64,000 bases of DNA from Aneurinibacillus aneurinilyticus ATCC 12856 (GTDB taxonomy: Bacteria > Bacillota > Bacilli > Aneurinibacillales > Aneurinibacillaceae). The stretch lies in contig NZ_KE952845.1 of NCBI RefSeq assembly GCF_000466385.1, positions 1,824 to 65,823 of the forward strand, in the 5' to 3' direction. The notes beneath the pieces were generated by a model. That model saw only the letters and a list, made by a program, of their open reading frames with translations, made no database searches and was not told the origin of the DNA. Within the stretch, counting starts at the first letter, position 1. Each line of letters opens with the position of its first letter. The translations under genes and the position numbers were made by a program. This document shows positions 17,848-26,025 of this stretch, piece by piece.

Positions 17848-18786
17848 ATGAAAATAGGGTTTCGTATTGCAAAAACAGCGTTGGCGGTGGTGCTTTCGAT
17901 TTATTTGGCTCATTTTCTTCGACTGGACACGTATACATTTGCCGGAGTGATCGCTATTTTGACGCTGCAGGCGACGCGGAAGGCTTCCCTCGCTGCGGCA
18001 GGAAAACTGTCGCTTTCCGCAGGCATTACGCTGTTTATCGGTTCAGGGTTGTTTTATTTGCTGGATTTTCGCGTTTATGTTATAGGTCTTATTTTATTGC
18101 TTGCTATTCCCCTGTTAGTAAAAATTGGAGCGGAACGCGGGATCGTGCTCTGCTCCGTCGTTTCGCTTCATCTGTTTGCCGCTGAGGAAATTTCACTTGC
18201 CGTTGTCCAGAATGAGGTGCTGATTTTATTTTCTGGTATGGTGGTGTCATTGCTGGTTAACATGGCGTACATGCCGTCACGGAAGAAGCGGGTGCAGGAA
18301 ATAAGGGAGAAATTAACGGGGGAGTGTGCTTCATTGTTCACACAGCTTGCCAATCATCTTGAAAATGAAGGATATATCTGGGATGGCCGGGAAATTCTCT
18401 CCATTGATGAACTGATCGGACAGGGTAAGGCGGAGGCGCTGTTGAATGCGGAAAATGCGATGACTCGTGACGAGATGAATGATTACCAGTACTTCGAGGA
18501 AAAAGAAAAGCAGTTCGAGACAATAAAGCGAATGCTCGCACTCGTATCCCATGTTCAGAAAGTCGTAGTGCAGGGAGAGATGTTGGCTGTGATGCTGCGT
18601 AAAATTGCGGAGAAGCTTGGTAGGGGGAAACATGCAGAGCTTGGAGGGATGCGTGATGAGATTCGTGTGCTGCGTCGGGAGTACGAAGCCATGCCACTGC
18701 CTACGACACGGGATGAGTTCGAGATTAGGGCGGCTCTGCTGCAGATTTTAAATGAGCTGGAAAGCTATTTGCTGGCGTATCAATGA
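17848..18786 (+). CDS. Aromatic acid exporter (ArAE_1) family membrane protein
   Basis: A 312-residue protein with an N-terminal membrane domain of about five helices (residues 1-145) and a cytoplasmic helical C-terminal domain. The beginning, KIGFRIAKTALAVVLSIYLA, is typical of the ArAE_1/DUF939 family related to Bacillus YqjA and FUSC-type efflux proteins. Transport of aromatic acids is known only for distant relatives, so the substrate is uncertain. ATG 17848 follows AGGAGG; the frame open to 17803 lacks a site. Ends in a terminator. Confidence 0.78.
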   Translation: MKIGFRIAKTALAVVLSIYLAHFLRLDTYTFAGVIAILTLQATRKASLAAAGKLSLSAGITLFIGSGLFYLLDFRVYVIGLILLLAIPLLVKIGAERGIVLCSVVSLHLFAAEEISLAVVQNEVLILFSGMVVSLLVNMAYMPSRKKRVQEIREKLTGECASLFTQLANHLENEGYIWDGREILSIDELIGQGKAEALLNAENAMTRDEMNDYQYFEEKEKQFETIKRMLALVSHVQKVVVQGEMLAVMLRKIAEKLGRGKHAELGGMRDEIRVLRREYEAMPLPTTRDEFEIRAALLQILNELESYLLAYQ

Positions 18787-18798
18787 TGTATAGAAAGC

Positions 18799-18838
18799 AA
18801 TAGGTCTGCACTGCGCTGCGGGCCTATTTTTTGTTTTT
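18799..18838 (+). terminator. Rho-independent terminator
   Basis: Arms AATAGG and CCTATT with inner TGC/GCG pairing, then a long T-rich run. Confidence 0.65.
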
Positions 18839-18844
18839 TTACTA

Positions 18845-18896
18845 TTGACGAAATGTAAAGAGAGAAGTATATTTTCGTTAAGTAAATACTTAACGA
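18845..18896 (+). promoter_or_regulatory. tetR promoter with overlapping palindromic operator
   Basis: TTGACG (18845-18850) and TATATT (18868-18873) are 17 bases apart. Immediately after the -10 lies a palindrome at 18875-18896 with perfect 10-base arms TCGTTAAGTA and TACTTAACGA around AA. Binding there would block transcription start, so the regulator very likely represses itself. Confidence 0.75.
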
Positions 18897-18920
18897 ATTG
18901 AGAGGAAGCTATAGAACACG

Positions 18921-19511
18921 ATGAAAAAACAAACAAATCGTGCTTTGCAAGCTGCAGAGACGAAGACCAAATTAATCGATGCGGCACTGGCCGTGTTTTC
19001 GAGGAAAGGATTTTCCGCAAGTACAACGAAGGATATCGCACGTCAGGCTGGTGTAACCGACGGATTGATTTATCATTATTTTACGTCAAAGGAAGAGCTG
19101 CTATGGGCGGTAATTGATCGGCATACACTAAATGAGTCTTTGCGGCTTATCACACTGGAAATACGAGAGGAAACAGGGCTGGAAGAGGCGTTGACTTATA
19201 TATTGCGTTCGCTCTTCCGTTTGCTGGACGAGAAGGAAGCTCTTATTGCAATGTTCTTCGGTGAATCACACCGTAATCCGGCTATTCAGGAAAAGCTGAA
19301 TCAATTGGTAGCACGCGGTGTACAATTGTTTGCCGGATTTTTAAAAGAACGCAGTACTATTGGCGAGCAGGAGCTGTACATTGCGATTCGCAATATGCTG
19401 AATGCGCTTGTTATGTATTTTCTTATTCATGATCGTGTACAGGACAATAAGAATGAACGTGAGAACTATATCACAGTTACTGTTCATCAATTTATCAAAA
19501 TAATTTCTTAA
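18921..19511 (+). CDS. TetR/AcrR-family transcriptional regulator
   Basis: A 196-residue TetR-family repressor. The DNA-binding domain covers residues 15-62, with the helix-turn-helix in STTKDIARQAGVTDGLIYHYFTSKEEL. The C-terminal helical part would bind the ligand and dimerise. A palindromic operator overlaps its promoter and a related palindrome lies before the downstream FAD monooxygenase, 57 bases away. It therefore probably controls both genes and senses the monooxygenase substrate or a related compound. The start ATG has AGAGGAAGC upstream. Confidence 0.88.
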   Translation: MKKQTNRALQAAETKTKLIDAALAVFSRKGFSASTTKDIARQAGVTDGLIYHYFTSKEELLWAVIDRHTLNESLRLITLEIREETGLEEALTYILRSLFRLLDEKEALIAMFFGESHRNPAIQEKLNQLVARGVQLFAGFLKERSTIGEQELYIAIRNMLNALVMYFLIHDRVQDNKNERENYITVTVHQFIKIIS

Positions 19512-19534
19512 CTATTTCTTTATCTAGTTCATTG

Positions 19535-19548
19535 AGTAAGTACTTACT
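19535..19548 (+). promoter_or_regulatory. Second TetR operator before the monooxygenase gene
   Basis: A perfect 14-base palindrome, AGTAAGTACTTACT. It shares the AGTAA.TACTTA core with the operator at 18875-18896 and lies 20 bases before the monooxygenase start codon. Confidence 0.6.
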
Positions 19549-19568
19549 AAGTGAAAGGGTGGGGAAAA

Positions 19569-20798
19569 ATGGGCGGAAGTGATCTGGAATTTGATGTTAT
19601 CGTGGCAGGAGCAGGACCTGGGGGATGTACGCTGGCATATTTACTTGCGCGGAGTGGGGTAAGAGTCGCGCTGGTAGAGCGTCATAAGGAACTGGATCGC
19701 GAGTTTCGAGGGTACTTTTTTCAGCCGAGTGTGATGAAATTATTTGATCAGATGGGCGTGCTCGATGGGGTGCTTGCTTTGCCTCATCGAAAAATTGACG
19801 CCTTTCACTTCATTGATCATGGAAAAAGGCTATTTTCTGTAAGGTTTGACGATTTGCCGCGTCCTTATCATTTTGGCGTAAATCTTGCGCAGCCTTTGCT
19901 GCTTCAGTTTTTAATTGATAAAGCATCTGCATTTGATAATTTTACTTTCATGAATGGTACTGTCGTGACAGATTTGATTAAAGGAGAGAAAGGTGTATCC
20001 GGTGTACAGGTGAGGAGAGGCAGTGAACGGCTCGAGTTGTCAACAAGGGTAGTAGTTGGTGCTGATGGGCGCTATTCTACCGTACGAAAACTCGCAGGGA
20101 TTGAACAGGAGAAAGAAGAGCATCAATTCGATTTTGTATGGTTTGACATGCCGGCCATAGGAGGAAAAAAGTATCCGTTACAAATACAAATTGAAGATGA
20201 AGGGATGCTGATTCATATACCGATGGGTAAAGATAAAGTGCAAATTGGATGGGTGATTCGCAAAGGAACATACAATGAATTGCGCAGGCAGGGCATCGAA
20301 CAATTCCGCAATCGGTTGAGCGCAGTGGAACCGGGTTTGCAGAGTGGGCTTGCGCGGCATTTGGTTGATTTTAAGCAATGCTCAATATTGGATATTCAGG
20401 TGGCAATGATGAAAAGCTGGGTGCAGGACGGACTGCTGCTCATCGGAGATGCTGCGCACATTGCCTCTCCATTTTCTGGACAGGGAAATAGTTTGGCCAT
20501 TCAAGATGCAGTAGCTGCCCATCCTGTCATTATGGAGGCGCTACGGACGAGTACGGGAATTCTATCGAAGAGAGAGCTTCATCTGTATGAGAAGGAGCGA
20601 CGTCCAGCCGTTGCACAAATCCAAAGCATTCAACGGATGCAGGCGAACATGCTAGGTATCCGTAATCCTCTCCTACTACGACTTCGGCGTACGGCTGTCC
20701 CTATTGTCAGCCATACACCGCTATTTGAAAGAATGCGAAATAAGCTGGCGCTTGGGTCAAAGCCTATACATGTTGCTACCGATTATTTCGTCCGTTAG
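19569..20798 (+). CDS. FAD-dependent monooxygenase (UbiH/PHBH-like)
   Basis: A 409-residue flavoprotein hydroxylase of the p-hydroxybenzoate hydroxylase/UbiH fold. It has the dinucleotide motif GAGPGG at residues 14-19, the DG motif VVGADGRYSTVR near 165-176, and GDAAHIASPFSGQGNS near 290. These are the three flavin/NAD(P)H fingerprints of group A monooxygenases. Such enzymes hydroxylate aromatic compounds, including some antibiotics, so detoxification under TetR control is a reasonable inference. ATG 19569 follows AAGGGTGGGG; a GTG at 19551 is less likely. It ends at a terminator shared with the converging trhO gene. Confidence 0.85.
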   Translation: MGGSDLEFDVIVAGAGPGGCTLAYLLARSGVRVALVERHKELDREFRGYFFQPSVMKLFDQMGVLDGVLALPHRKIDAFHFIDHGKRLFSVRFDDLPRPYHFGVNLAQPLLLQFLIDKASAFDNFTFMNGTVVTDLIKGEKGVSGVQVRRGSERLELSTRVVVGADGRYSTVRKLAGIEQEKEEHQFDFVWFDMPAIGGKKYPLQIQIEDEGMLIHIPMGKDKVQIGWVIRKGTYNELRRQGIEQFRNRLSAVEPGLQSGLARHLVDFKQCSILDIQVAMMKSWVQDGLLLIGDAAHIASPFSGQGNSLAIQDAVAAHPVIMEALRTSTGILSKRELHLYEKERRPAVAQIQSIQRMQANMLGIRNPLLLRLRRTAVPIVSHTPLFERMRNKLALGSKPIHVATDYFVR

Positions 20799-20826
20799 CA
20801 GTATAAGTACAGTAGTATTCAAAAGA

Positions 20827-20855
20827 AAAAAGGCCGGGGAAGTTCCGGCCTTTTG
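20827..20855. terminator. Bidirectional terminator
   Basis: Arms AAAAGGCCGG and CCGGCCTTTT with a short loop between converging genes. Confidence 0.8.
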
Positions 20856-20872
20856 GCAGTATAACAGTACGG

Positions 20873-21823
20873 TTATTTAACGGCTTCCTCTTGTTTAGCA
20901 AGCTGTTCTTTTACATAACGATTATCCTTATGTTCTGCGCATGCTGTGGAGCAGGAGCGTTTGTGCTCATCCTCGCATGCTTCACAGCAGAAGTGCTGCA
21001 CATTACACCATGGATTCGCACAGTTTACATAGCGATCGCTCGGCTTACCGCAGTGTTTACATTTAGAAATAATTACATCCTCTTCAGTTTGGTTAACCGG
21101 TACGGAAATTCGTTCATCGAATACGTAGCATTTGCCGTCGAATAAGCGACCTTGTACTTCAGGGTCTTTACCGTATGTGACGATGCCTCCATGCAGCTGG
21201 GCCACATCGGTGAAGCCTTCATTTAGCAAAAATCCGGATAGCTTCTCACAGCGAATCCCGCCTGTGCAGTACGTGATAATTTTTTTGTCCTTGTAGTCCC
21301 CCAGGTTTTCACGAATCCATTTTGGAAACTCGCGAGAAGAATTAACACCAGGCTTAATCGCACCGCGGAAGTGTCCGATTTCATATTCATAATCGTTACG
21401 ACCATCAATTACGATTACATCGTCACGTTGCAGATGTTCGTAAAATTCCTTTGGACTTAAATATTTACCGGTTGTCTCATTCGGATCAACATCTTGTTCG
21501 AAGCGCCACGTTACCAGCTCTTTTTTGTAACGAACAAAAATTTTCTTGAAGGCATGTTCATCCACTTCGTCGATTTTGAAAAACATATCAGCAAAACGAG
21601 GATCTTGCCGTAGCGTGTCCATATATTGTTCTGTTTGTTTCACTGTCCCGGATAGTGTGCCATTAATGCCTTCATCAGCGACGATAATGCGGCCTTTTAT
21701 ACCTAGATTTTTACAGAAATCCAAATGTTCGGCTGCGAATGTTTCTGCATTTTCAATATGAATGTATTTATAAAATAAAAGCACACGATATGGCTTTTGT
21801 GTTTCCAAATGCTCTTGTTGCAC
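20873..21823 (-). CDS. trhO: tRNA uridine-34 hydroxylase (rhodanese family, TrhO)
   Basis: A 316-residue enzyme of the TrhO/YceA family, which hydroxylates uridine 34 of certain tRNAs to ho5U. The N-terminal ferredoxin-like domain has [16 protein letters not shown] near residues 45-59. The rhodanese domain follows, with its catalytic Cys186 in [10 protein letters not shown] Cys-rich tail (CKHCGK ... [13 protein letters not shown] ... C) near residues 265-305 probably binds zinc and is typical of the Gram-positive form. The best start is GTG 21823, with AAGGAGG about 9 bases upstream; upstream in-frame ATG is unsupported. Monocistronic. Confidence 0.88.
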   Translation of the reverse strand: MQQEHLETQKPYRVLLFYKYIHIENAETFAAEHLDFCKNLGIKGRIIVADEGINGTLSGTVKQTEQYMDTLRQDPRFADMFFKIDEVDEHAFKKIFVRYKKELVTWRFEQDVDPNETTGKYLSPKEFYEHLQRDDVIVIDGRNDYEYEIGHFRGAIKPGVNSSREFPKWIRENLGDYKDKKIITYCTGGIRCEKLSGFLLNEGFTDVAQLHGGIVTYGKDPEVQGRLFDGKCYVFDERISVPVNQTEEDVIISKCKHCGKPSDRYVNCANPWCNVQHFCCEACEDEHKRSCSTACAEHKDNRYVKEQLAKQEEAVK

Positions 21824-21853
21824 GGAAATCTTCCTCCTTGTTATATGTTTTGA

Positions 21854-21930
21854 TCTCAAGGATGCTGATTATCCAGTACGATGGGAGCATCTTCTCCCTT
21901 CCAACCTATGGATAATCAACAGGTGTGATA
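21854..21930. repeat. Hairpin repeat with GATTATCC terminal inverted repeats (copy 1)
   Basis: A 77-base element whose ends are imperfect inverted repeats of about 21 bases, with cores TGATTATCC and GGATAATCA. The left end, through TGATTATCCAGTACGAT, is also found in the 56499-56630 element. Confidence 0.55.
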
Positions 21931-22061
21931 GTATACTTATTAAATAAATGTAATAATAATTGGCTGTAATTGTAAATATCATAAGCATATTGCATAAGTT
22001 GAGTTACGATACTATATCGTACCATAAATATTACCGAAAAGGGAAGCGGTGATTTATAGCA

Positions 22062-22496
22062 ATGTCAGCATGGTTCGGTTCTTTCATTATCGTCTGGACA
22101 GTTCTTCTTATTTTATTGCTTGCCGTTGGCGGATTTTTCATGTTCCGTAAGTTCTTAAAATCAATGCCGAAGCAGGACGGAATGTCAGAGTTGGACTGGC
22201 AAGACCATTATATTGACAAGACACGTCATATGTGGACAGACGAGACGACAGAGTTGCTTGATGAACTGGTTAGTCCTGTGCCACAACTGTTTCGCGATGT
22301 AGCCCGTCGCAGCATTGCGGGAAAAATCGGGATGCTGGCGCTTGAGGCAGGGGTCAAGCAGATAACGACCGACCTTGTTATCAAGGGATACATTGTGGCA
22401 ACGCCTGCTCGCGACCATAAGTTCCTGGTCGCCCATCTACAGAAGAAGCAGATTGATTTTTCTCCGTATAAGCAGCATCTAAAAATTAATGTGTAA
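22062..22496 (+). CDS. DUF2621-family membrane-anchored protein (YneK-like)
   Basis: A 144-residue protein with a single N-terminal membrane helix (residues about 5-27) and a cytoplasmic helical part. It resembles the DUF2621 family typified by Bacillus YneK, with DWQDHYIDKTRHMW and ELLDELVSPVPQLFRDVARRSI conserved. Function unknown. The start ATG is preceded by AAGGGAAGCGGTG. It is followed by a small possible peptide gene and a terminator. Confidence 0.65.
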   Translation: MSAWFGSFIIVWTVLLILLLAVGGFFMFRKFLKSMPKQDGMSELDWQDHYIDKTRHMWTDETTELLDELVSPVPQLFRDVARRSIAGKIGMLALEAGVKQITTDLVIKGYIVATPARDHKFLVAHLQKKQIDFSPYKQHLKINV

Positions 22497-22513
22497 AGGT
22501 GCCCTTCATCCTA

Positions 22514-22585
22514 ATGTATTTCGGCACTATCGCACTTGTCGTCGAAATCTTTACCGTTCTCTTGAATATGACAAAAAGCTACTAA
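22514..22585 (+). CDS. Possible 23-residue hydrophobic peptide
   Basis: An ATG frame reading MYFGTIALVVEIFTVLLNMT and ending in KSY before TAA, directly before a terminator. The peptide could span a membrane once. AAAGGTG lies 13 bases upstream, which is farther than ideal, and it overlaps no other gene. It may be chance or may be the last gene of the DUF2621 transcript. Confidence 0.25.
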   Translation: MYFGTIALVVEIFTVLLNMTKSY

Positions 22586-22588
22586 GGT

Positions 22589-22629
22589 AAAAGGCCTGCT
22601 GTCCCGGATGGGATAAGCAGGCCCTTTTC
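22589..22629. terminator. Bidirectional terminator
   Basis: Arms AAAAGGCCTGCT and AGCAGGCCCTTTT, followed by T-rich sequence, between converging transcripts. Confidence 0.8.
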
Positions 22630-22632
22630 TTA

Positions 22633-22893
22633 TTAGCAGCAACGTGTCCGTTTTCCGTTTCCGTAGCGTTGTTCAATTGCTTGTCGGAAGAACTCCTTCT
22701 CAGACATGGGTGTCTGTTCATCCTTCGGCGGTGCTGCATGCCAGTAATCCAGATACAACTCATAGTCCGGAATACCGAAGATCATTCGGAACGTCGAGCG
22801 AATCCGCCGCATGAGCGAATGGTTAGCCGATATCTCCTTTACTTTCTCCGGTGGAACATACGATTGTTTCGGACATGCTTCATCGTTCCACAT
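22633..22893 (-). CDS. YbdD/YjiX family small protein
   Basis: An 86-residue protein of the YbdD/YjiX (DUF466) family, found as a partner of CstA-type transporters. The conserved core GIPDYELYLDYW is followed by TPMSEKEFFRQAIEQRYG and a C-terminal RCC, all hallmarks of the family. In Escherichia coli the homologous YjiX-BtsT and YbdD-CstA pairs act together in pyruvate/peptide uptake, and the small partner is needed for transport. The gene is 15 bases downstream of cstA on the same strand, so it is the second gene of that operon. Confidence 0.88.
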   Translation of the reverse strand: MWNDEACPKQSYVPPEKVKEISANHSLMRRIRSTFRMIFGIPDYELYLDYWHAAPPKDEQTPMSEKEFFRQAIEQRYGNGKRTRCC

Positions 22894-22908
22894 TATTTAT
22901 CCCCTCCT

Positions 22909-25011
22909 TTATGCGCTGTGCGAATGACCGCCTCCTCCATAAATAGAAGCGTCGCCTTTGGATTCCACGAAAGGTGCTTCTTGAAGCGAACCACGATACG
23001 TGCCCCGCAGAATGCTAATCCAAACACGCAAGCAGTCGATGATAAGCAGGAGTACGATGCCGACAAAAATCGCAGTCATTATAGCATCTACGCGATCATT
23101 AAAAATCATTTGTTTTGCAGCTTCTATTGTTTTTACGCCTTTAGGCAATTGTCCCTGTTCCAATGCTTTTGAAAAAGCAGAGGCATGGGAGAGAAATCCG
23201 ATGGCCGGCTCGGGATGGAATAGCTTTTGCCAGGCGGCTGTCATTGTGACAGTGAGCAGCCAGGTGAGCGGTACAAGTGTAACCCAGGCGTACACTTTTT
23301 TACCCATTTTCAATATAATGGTCGTTCCGACTGCCAGCGCGATTGCGGCCAACATTTGGTTGGCGATACCGAACAGCGGCCAGAGCGTCTTAATGCCGCC
23401 AAGCGGGTCAATAACGCCCGCATACAGGAAGTATCCCCAGCCCAGACTGATGACGGCGCTAGAGATAATATTGCCGGGCAGCCATGTCATATCTTTGAAT
23501 TTCGGAGCGAAGTTGCCGACCAATTCGCTTACCATAAAACGTCCGACCCGTGTACCGGCGTCGATAGTTGTAAGAATGAATACCGCTTCGAACAGAATTG
23601 CGAAGTGATACCAGAAAGCCATGAGAGCCTTGCCGCCGAGAATAGTCGAGAAAATGACGGACATACCGACCGCAAGTGACGGCGCACCACCTGTACGGGA
23701 TAGAATGGAATTCTCCCCTACGTCTTTTGCCAATTGCGTTAGTTCAGCCGCCGAGACAGTAAAGCCCCATTCTGTAATCGTACGTGCTGCAGCGATGGCA
23801 TCTGTGCCAATAGCGGCCGCTGGACTGTTAATCGCAAAGTAGGTGCCGGGTGTCAGAATGGTAGCGGCGATGAGCGCCATGATGGCGACGAACGATTCCA
23901 TCAGCATACCACCGTAGCCGATGGCGCGGCTGTGGCTTTCCTTAGCAATAAGCTTCGGCGTCGTACCGCTTGATACGAGCGAATGGAAGCCAGAGATGGA
24001 ACCACAGGCAATTGTAATGAATAGGAAGGGGAACAGATTACCGGTGAATACCGGTCCGCTTCCATCAATGAACTTCGTTACCGCAGGCATTTGTAAAGTC
24101 GGCAATGTTAGGATAATGCCGATGCCGAGCAATCCGATCGTTCCGATTTTAAGGAACGAGCTAAGATAATCACGCGGAGCGAGCAGCATCCACACGGGTA
24201 GAATGGATGCGATGAAGCCGTAGATAATCATTAAAATAGCGAGAGCTTCCGGACTAAACGTAAACATGGGTCCAAGGGTAGGCGATTCCGCTACCCATTG
24301 TCCGGCTACGAGTGCAAGCATCATGAGCGCGAATCCGATAAGGGATGTCTCCCCAACACGCCCTGGACGAATATAGCGCATATAAAAGCCCATGAACAGC
24401 GCAATCGGAATGGTCATGGCAATCGTGAAGGTGCCCCAAGGGCTTTCAGCCAGAGCATTGACTACAACAAGTGCCAATACAGCAATAAGAATAATCATAA
24501 TGGCAAGAATACCAACCATGGCAATCAGGCCGCCAACCGGTCCGATTTCTTCCTTCGCGATTTGTCCCAGACTTTTTCCATCACGTCGCATGGAGCCAAT
24601 AAGGATAATAAAATCCTGAACAGCACCTGCAAGAATAACCCCTACAACAATCCAGATAGTACTGGGCAGATATCCCATCTGTGCGGCAAGGGTAGGACCA
24701 ACAAGCGGGCCTGCACCGGCAATTGCAGCAAAGTGGTGGCCGAATACAACCCATTTGTTGGTCGGAACGAAGTCTTTACCATCATTATGAACTTCAGCGG
24801 GTGTTGCCCTTTTGTCATTCAGGTTGAAAATCTTATGAGCGATAAAACGACTATAAAACCGATAAGCGACTGCATAGCTTGCCAGAGCAGCAATTAAAAG
24901 CCAGGCCGCATTGATTTCCTCGCCACGTACAAGGGCAACCCAGCCCCAGGCCACCGCACCGACAAGCGAAATCGCACCCCAGATTAAGATGGAGAACATA
25001 CGGCTCTTCAT
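22909..25011 (-). CDS. cstA: CstA/BtsT family carbon-starvation transporter
   Basis: A 700-residue membrane protein with about 16-18 hydrophobic segments. Diagnostic CstA stretches include FVPTNKWVVFGHHFAAIAGAGPLVGP, then GSMRRDGKSLGQIAKEEIGP and SGFHSLVSSGTTPK. Characterised relatives import pyruvate (BtsT, CstA) or peptides under carbon limitation. The downstream YbdD partner and the upstream LytS/LytT system match the Escherichia coli BtsSR-BtsT logic, where a LytTR regulator turns on the pyruvate transporter. AAGAGGGGATT precedes the start. A LytTR-type direct repeat lies 105-134 bases before the start codon. Confidence 0.92.
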   Translation of the reverse strand: MKSRMFSILIWGAISLVGAVAWGWVALVRGEEINAAWLLIAALASYAVAYRFYSRFIAHKIFNLNDKRATPAEVHNDGKDFVPTNKWVVFGHHFAAIAGAGPLVGPTLAAQMGYLPSTIWIVVGVILAGAVQDFIILIGSMRRDGKSLGQIAKEEIGPVGGLIAMVGILAIMIILIAVLALVVVNALAESPWGTFTIAMTIPIALFMGFYMRYIRPGRVGETSLIGFALMMLALVAGQWVAESPTLGPMFTFSPEALAILMIIYGFIASILPVWMLLAPRDYLSSFLKIGTIGLLGIGIILTLPTLQMPAVTKFIDGSGPVFTGNLFPFLFITIACGSISGFHSLVSSGTTPKLIAKESHSRAIGYGGMLMESFVAIMALIAATILTPGTYFAINSPAAAIGTDAIAAARTITEWGFTVSAAELTQLAKDVGENSILSRTGGAPSLAVGMSVIFSTILGGKALMAFWYHFAILFEAVFILTTIDAGTRVGRFMVSELVGNFAPKFKDMTWLPGNIISSAVISLGWGYFLYAGVIDPLGGIKTLWPLFGIANQMLAAIALAVGTTIILKMGKKVYAWVTLVPLTWLLTVTMTAAWQKLFHPEPAIGFLSHASAFSKALEQGQLPKGVKTIEAAKQMIFNDRVDAIMTAIFVGIVLLLIIDCLRVWISILRGTYRGSLQEAPFVESKGDASIYGGGGHSHSA

Positions 25012-25115
25012 TTGTAAATCCCCTCTTTCTTTCTCTGAAATTTTATGATTTAAAATTTTCTAATAATTGTATTGTAATTGTAGCCTGCTTGGCTATAGCG
25101 TGCTATCGATTTTAC

Positions 25116-25145
25116 ATCAACGGTAGTAAACAATGCATGAACAGT
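25116..25145 (-). promoter_or_regulatory. LytTR-type direct repeat upstream of cstA
   Basis: On the minus strand ACTGTTCAT and ACCGTTGAT are direct repeats separated by exactly 12 bases, the spacing described for LytTR regulators. The second fits the general consensus fully and the first with one deviation. The second overlaps TTGATG, which is 17 bases from TATAGC and could be the cstA -35 box. Farther upstream, an inverted repeat with arms ACAAGTGCAT/ATGCACTTGT (25171-25213) separates lytT from cstA. Confidence 0.55.
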
Positions 25146-25227
25146 AAAAAAAACGATGTTAATAACAGGAACAAGTGCATGCGGCAAAAGGAAAGTCCAG
25201 CCATATGCACTTGTGTATGTAATGACG

Positions 25228-26022
25228 CTAGAAACCGAGTCGAAGCTTAAGATCTTTTACGAGTGTGCGGCTAACGGGAAGAAGCGTTTCTTCCGCATCG
25301 TCAACCCTTACCTGGACAGTACCCTTAAACCATGGAATGAACTCAATGATTCGGCAAAGGTTCACGATATATGTACGATGAATCCGGTAAAATTTCTCCT
25401 CAGGAAGTTTTTTTTCCAGCTCTTGAAGGGAAAAGGATGTGACATAGTTCTCTGTCTTCGTGTGAATGCGCGCGTTGCGGCCTTCGGCAGCGGCATAAAT
25501 AATATCGTCCACCTGGACGAAGGCCACGCTTGTCGCTTTCTCTACAGGAATGCGGGAGAAAGTCATGAATGATTTAGCCATAGGCTGCATCGTTTCGATA
25601 ACCTGGCGTAATGCTTGTTCCAGGGAAGCGGATGTATCCATCCTGTCTACGGGCCCCTGGCTTATCCGTTTGCGAAGCCTTTTCAACGTTTTATCGAGGC
25701 GTTCCTCATTGAATGGTTTGAGCAGGTAATCCATCGCTTCTGTTTCAAAAGCCTGTAGTGCATACGAATCGTATGCAGTAGCATATACGATGTATGGACT
25801 TGCATCGTTTTTGGCTAACTTCTCCGCAATTTCAATCCCTTCGATATCATGAAGATGAATATCCAGGAATACTACATTCGGTTTCTGTGAAGCGATCGTA
25901 TAGAGTGCTTCTTCACCGCTTGCCGCTTCTCCAATAATCTCAACATCTTCGTATTGTTCCAGTAAATAGCGCAGCTCCGAGCGTGCTGGCGCTTCGTCGT
26001 CAACGATGATTACTCGCAGCAT
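25228..26022 (-). CDS. lytT: LytTR-family response regulator
   Basis: A 264-residue response regulator. The receiver domain has the acidic pair DDE at 8-10 and the phosphorylated Asp54 in VFLDIHL. The C-terminal LytTR DNA-binding domain runs from about residue 155, with GRNARIHTKTENY and RIHRTYIVNL typical. Such regulators bind tandem 9-base repeats. Gene pair with lytS, three bases apart; the next gene in the same direction is cstA, which carries a matching site. I infer it controls cstA rather than autolysis genes, as no lrgAB is present here. Confidence 0.88.
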   Translation of the reverse strand: MLRVIIVDDEAPARSELRYLLEQYEDVEIIGEAASGEEALYTIASQKPNVVFLDIHLHDIEGIEIAEKLAKNDASPYIVYATAYDSYALQAFETEAMDYLLKPFNEERLDKTLKRLRKRISQGPVDRMDTSASLEQALRQVIETMQPMAKSFMTFSRIPVEKATSVAFVQVDDIIYAAAEGRNARIHTKTENYVTSFSLQELEKKLPEEKFYRIHRTYIVNLCRIIEFIPWFKGTVQVRVDDAEETLLPVSRTLVKDLKLRLGF

Positions 26023-26025
26023 ATG

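Noticed and set aside
23000-23679. Two long plus-strand frames opposite cstA
   Set aside because: They mirror the hydrophobic codons of the transporter and have no start signals.
25171-25213. Inverted repeat between lytT and cstA as a terminator
   Set aside because: The arms are good but the loop is 23 bases and no T run follows directly on the minus strand; left as an unassigned inverted repeat.
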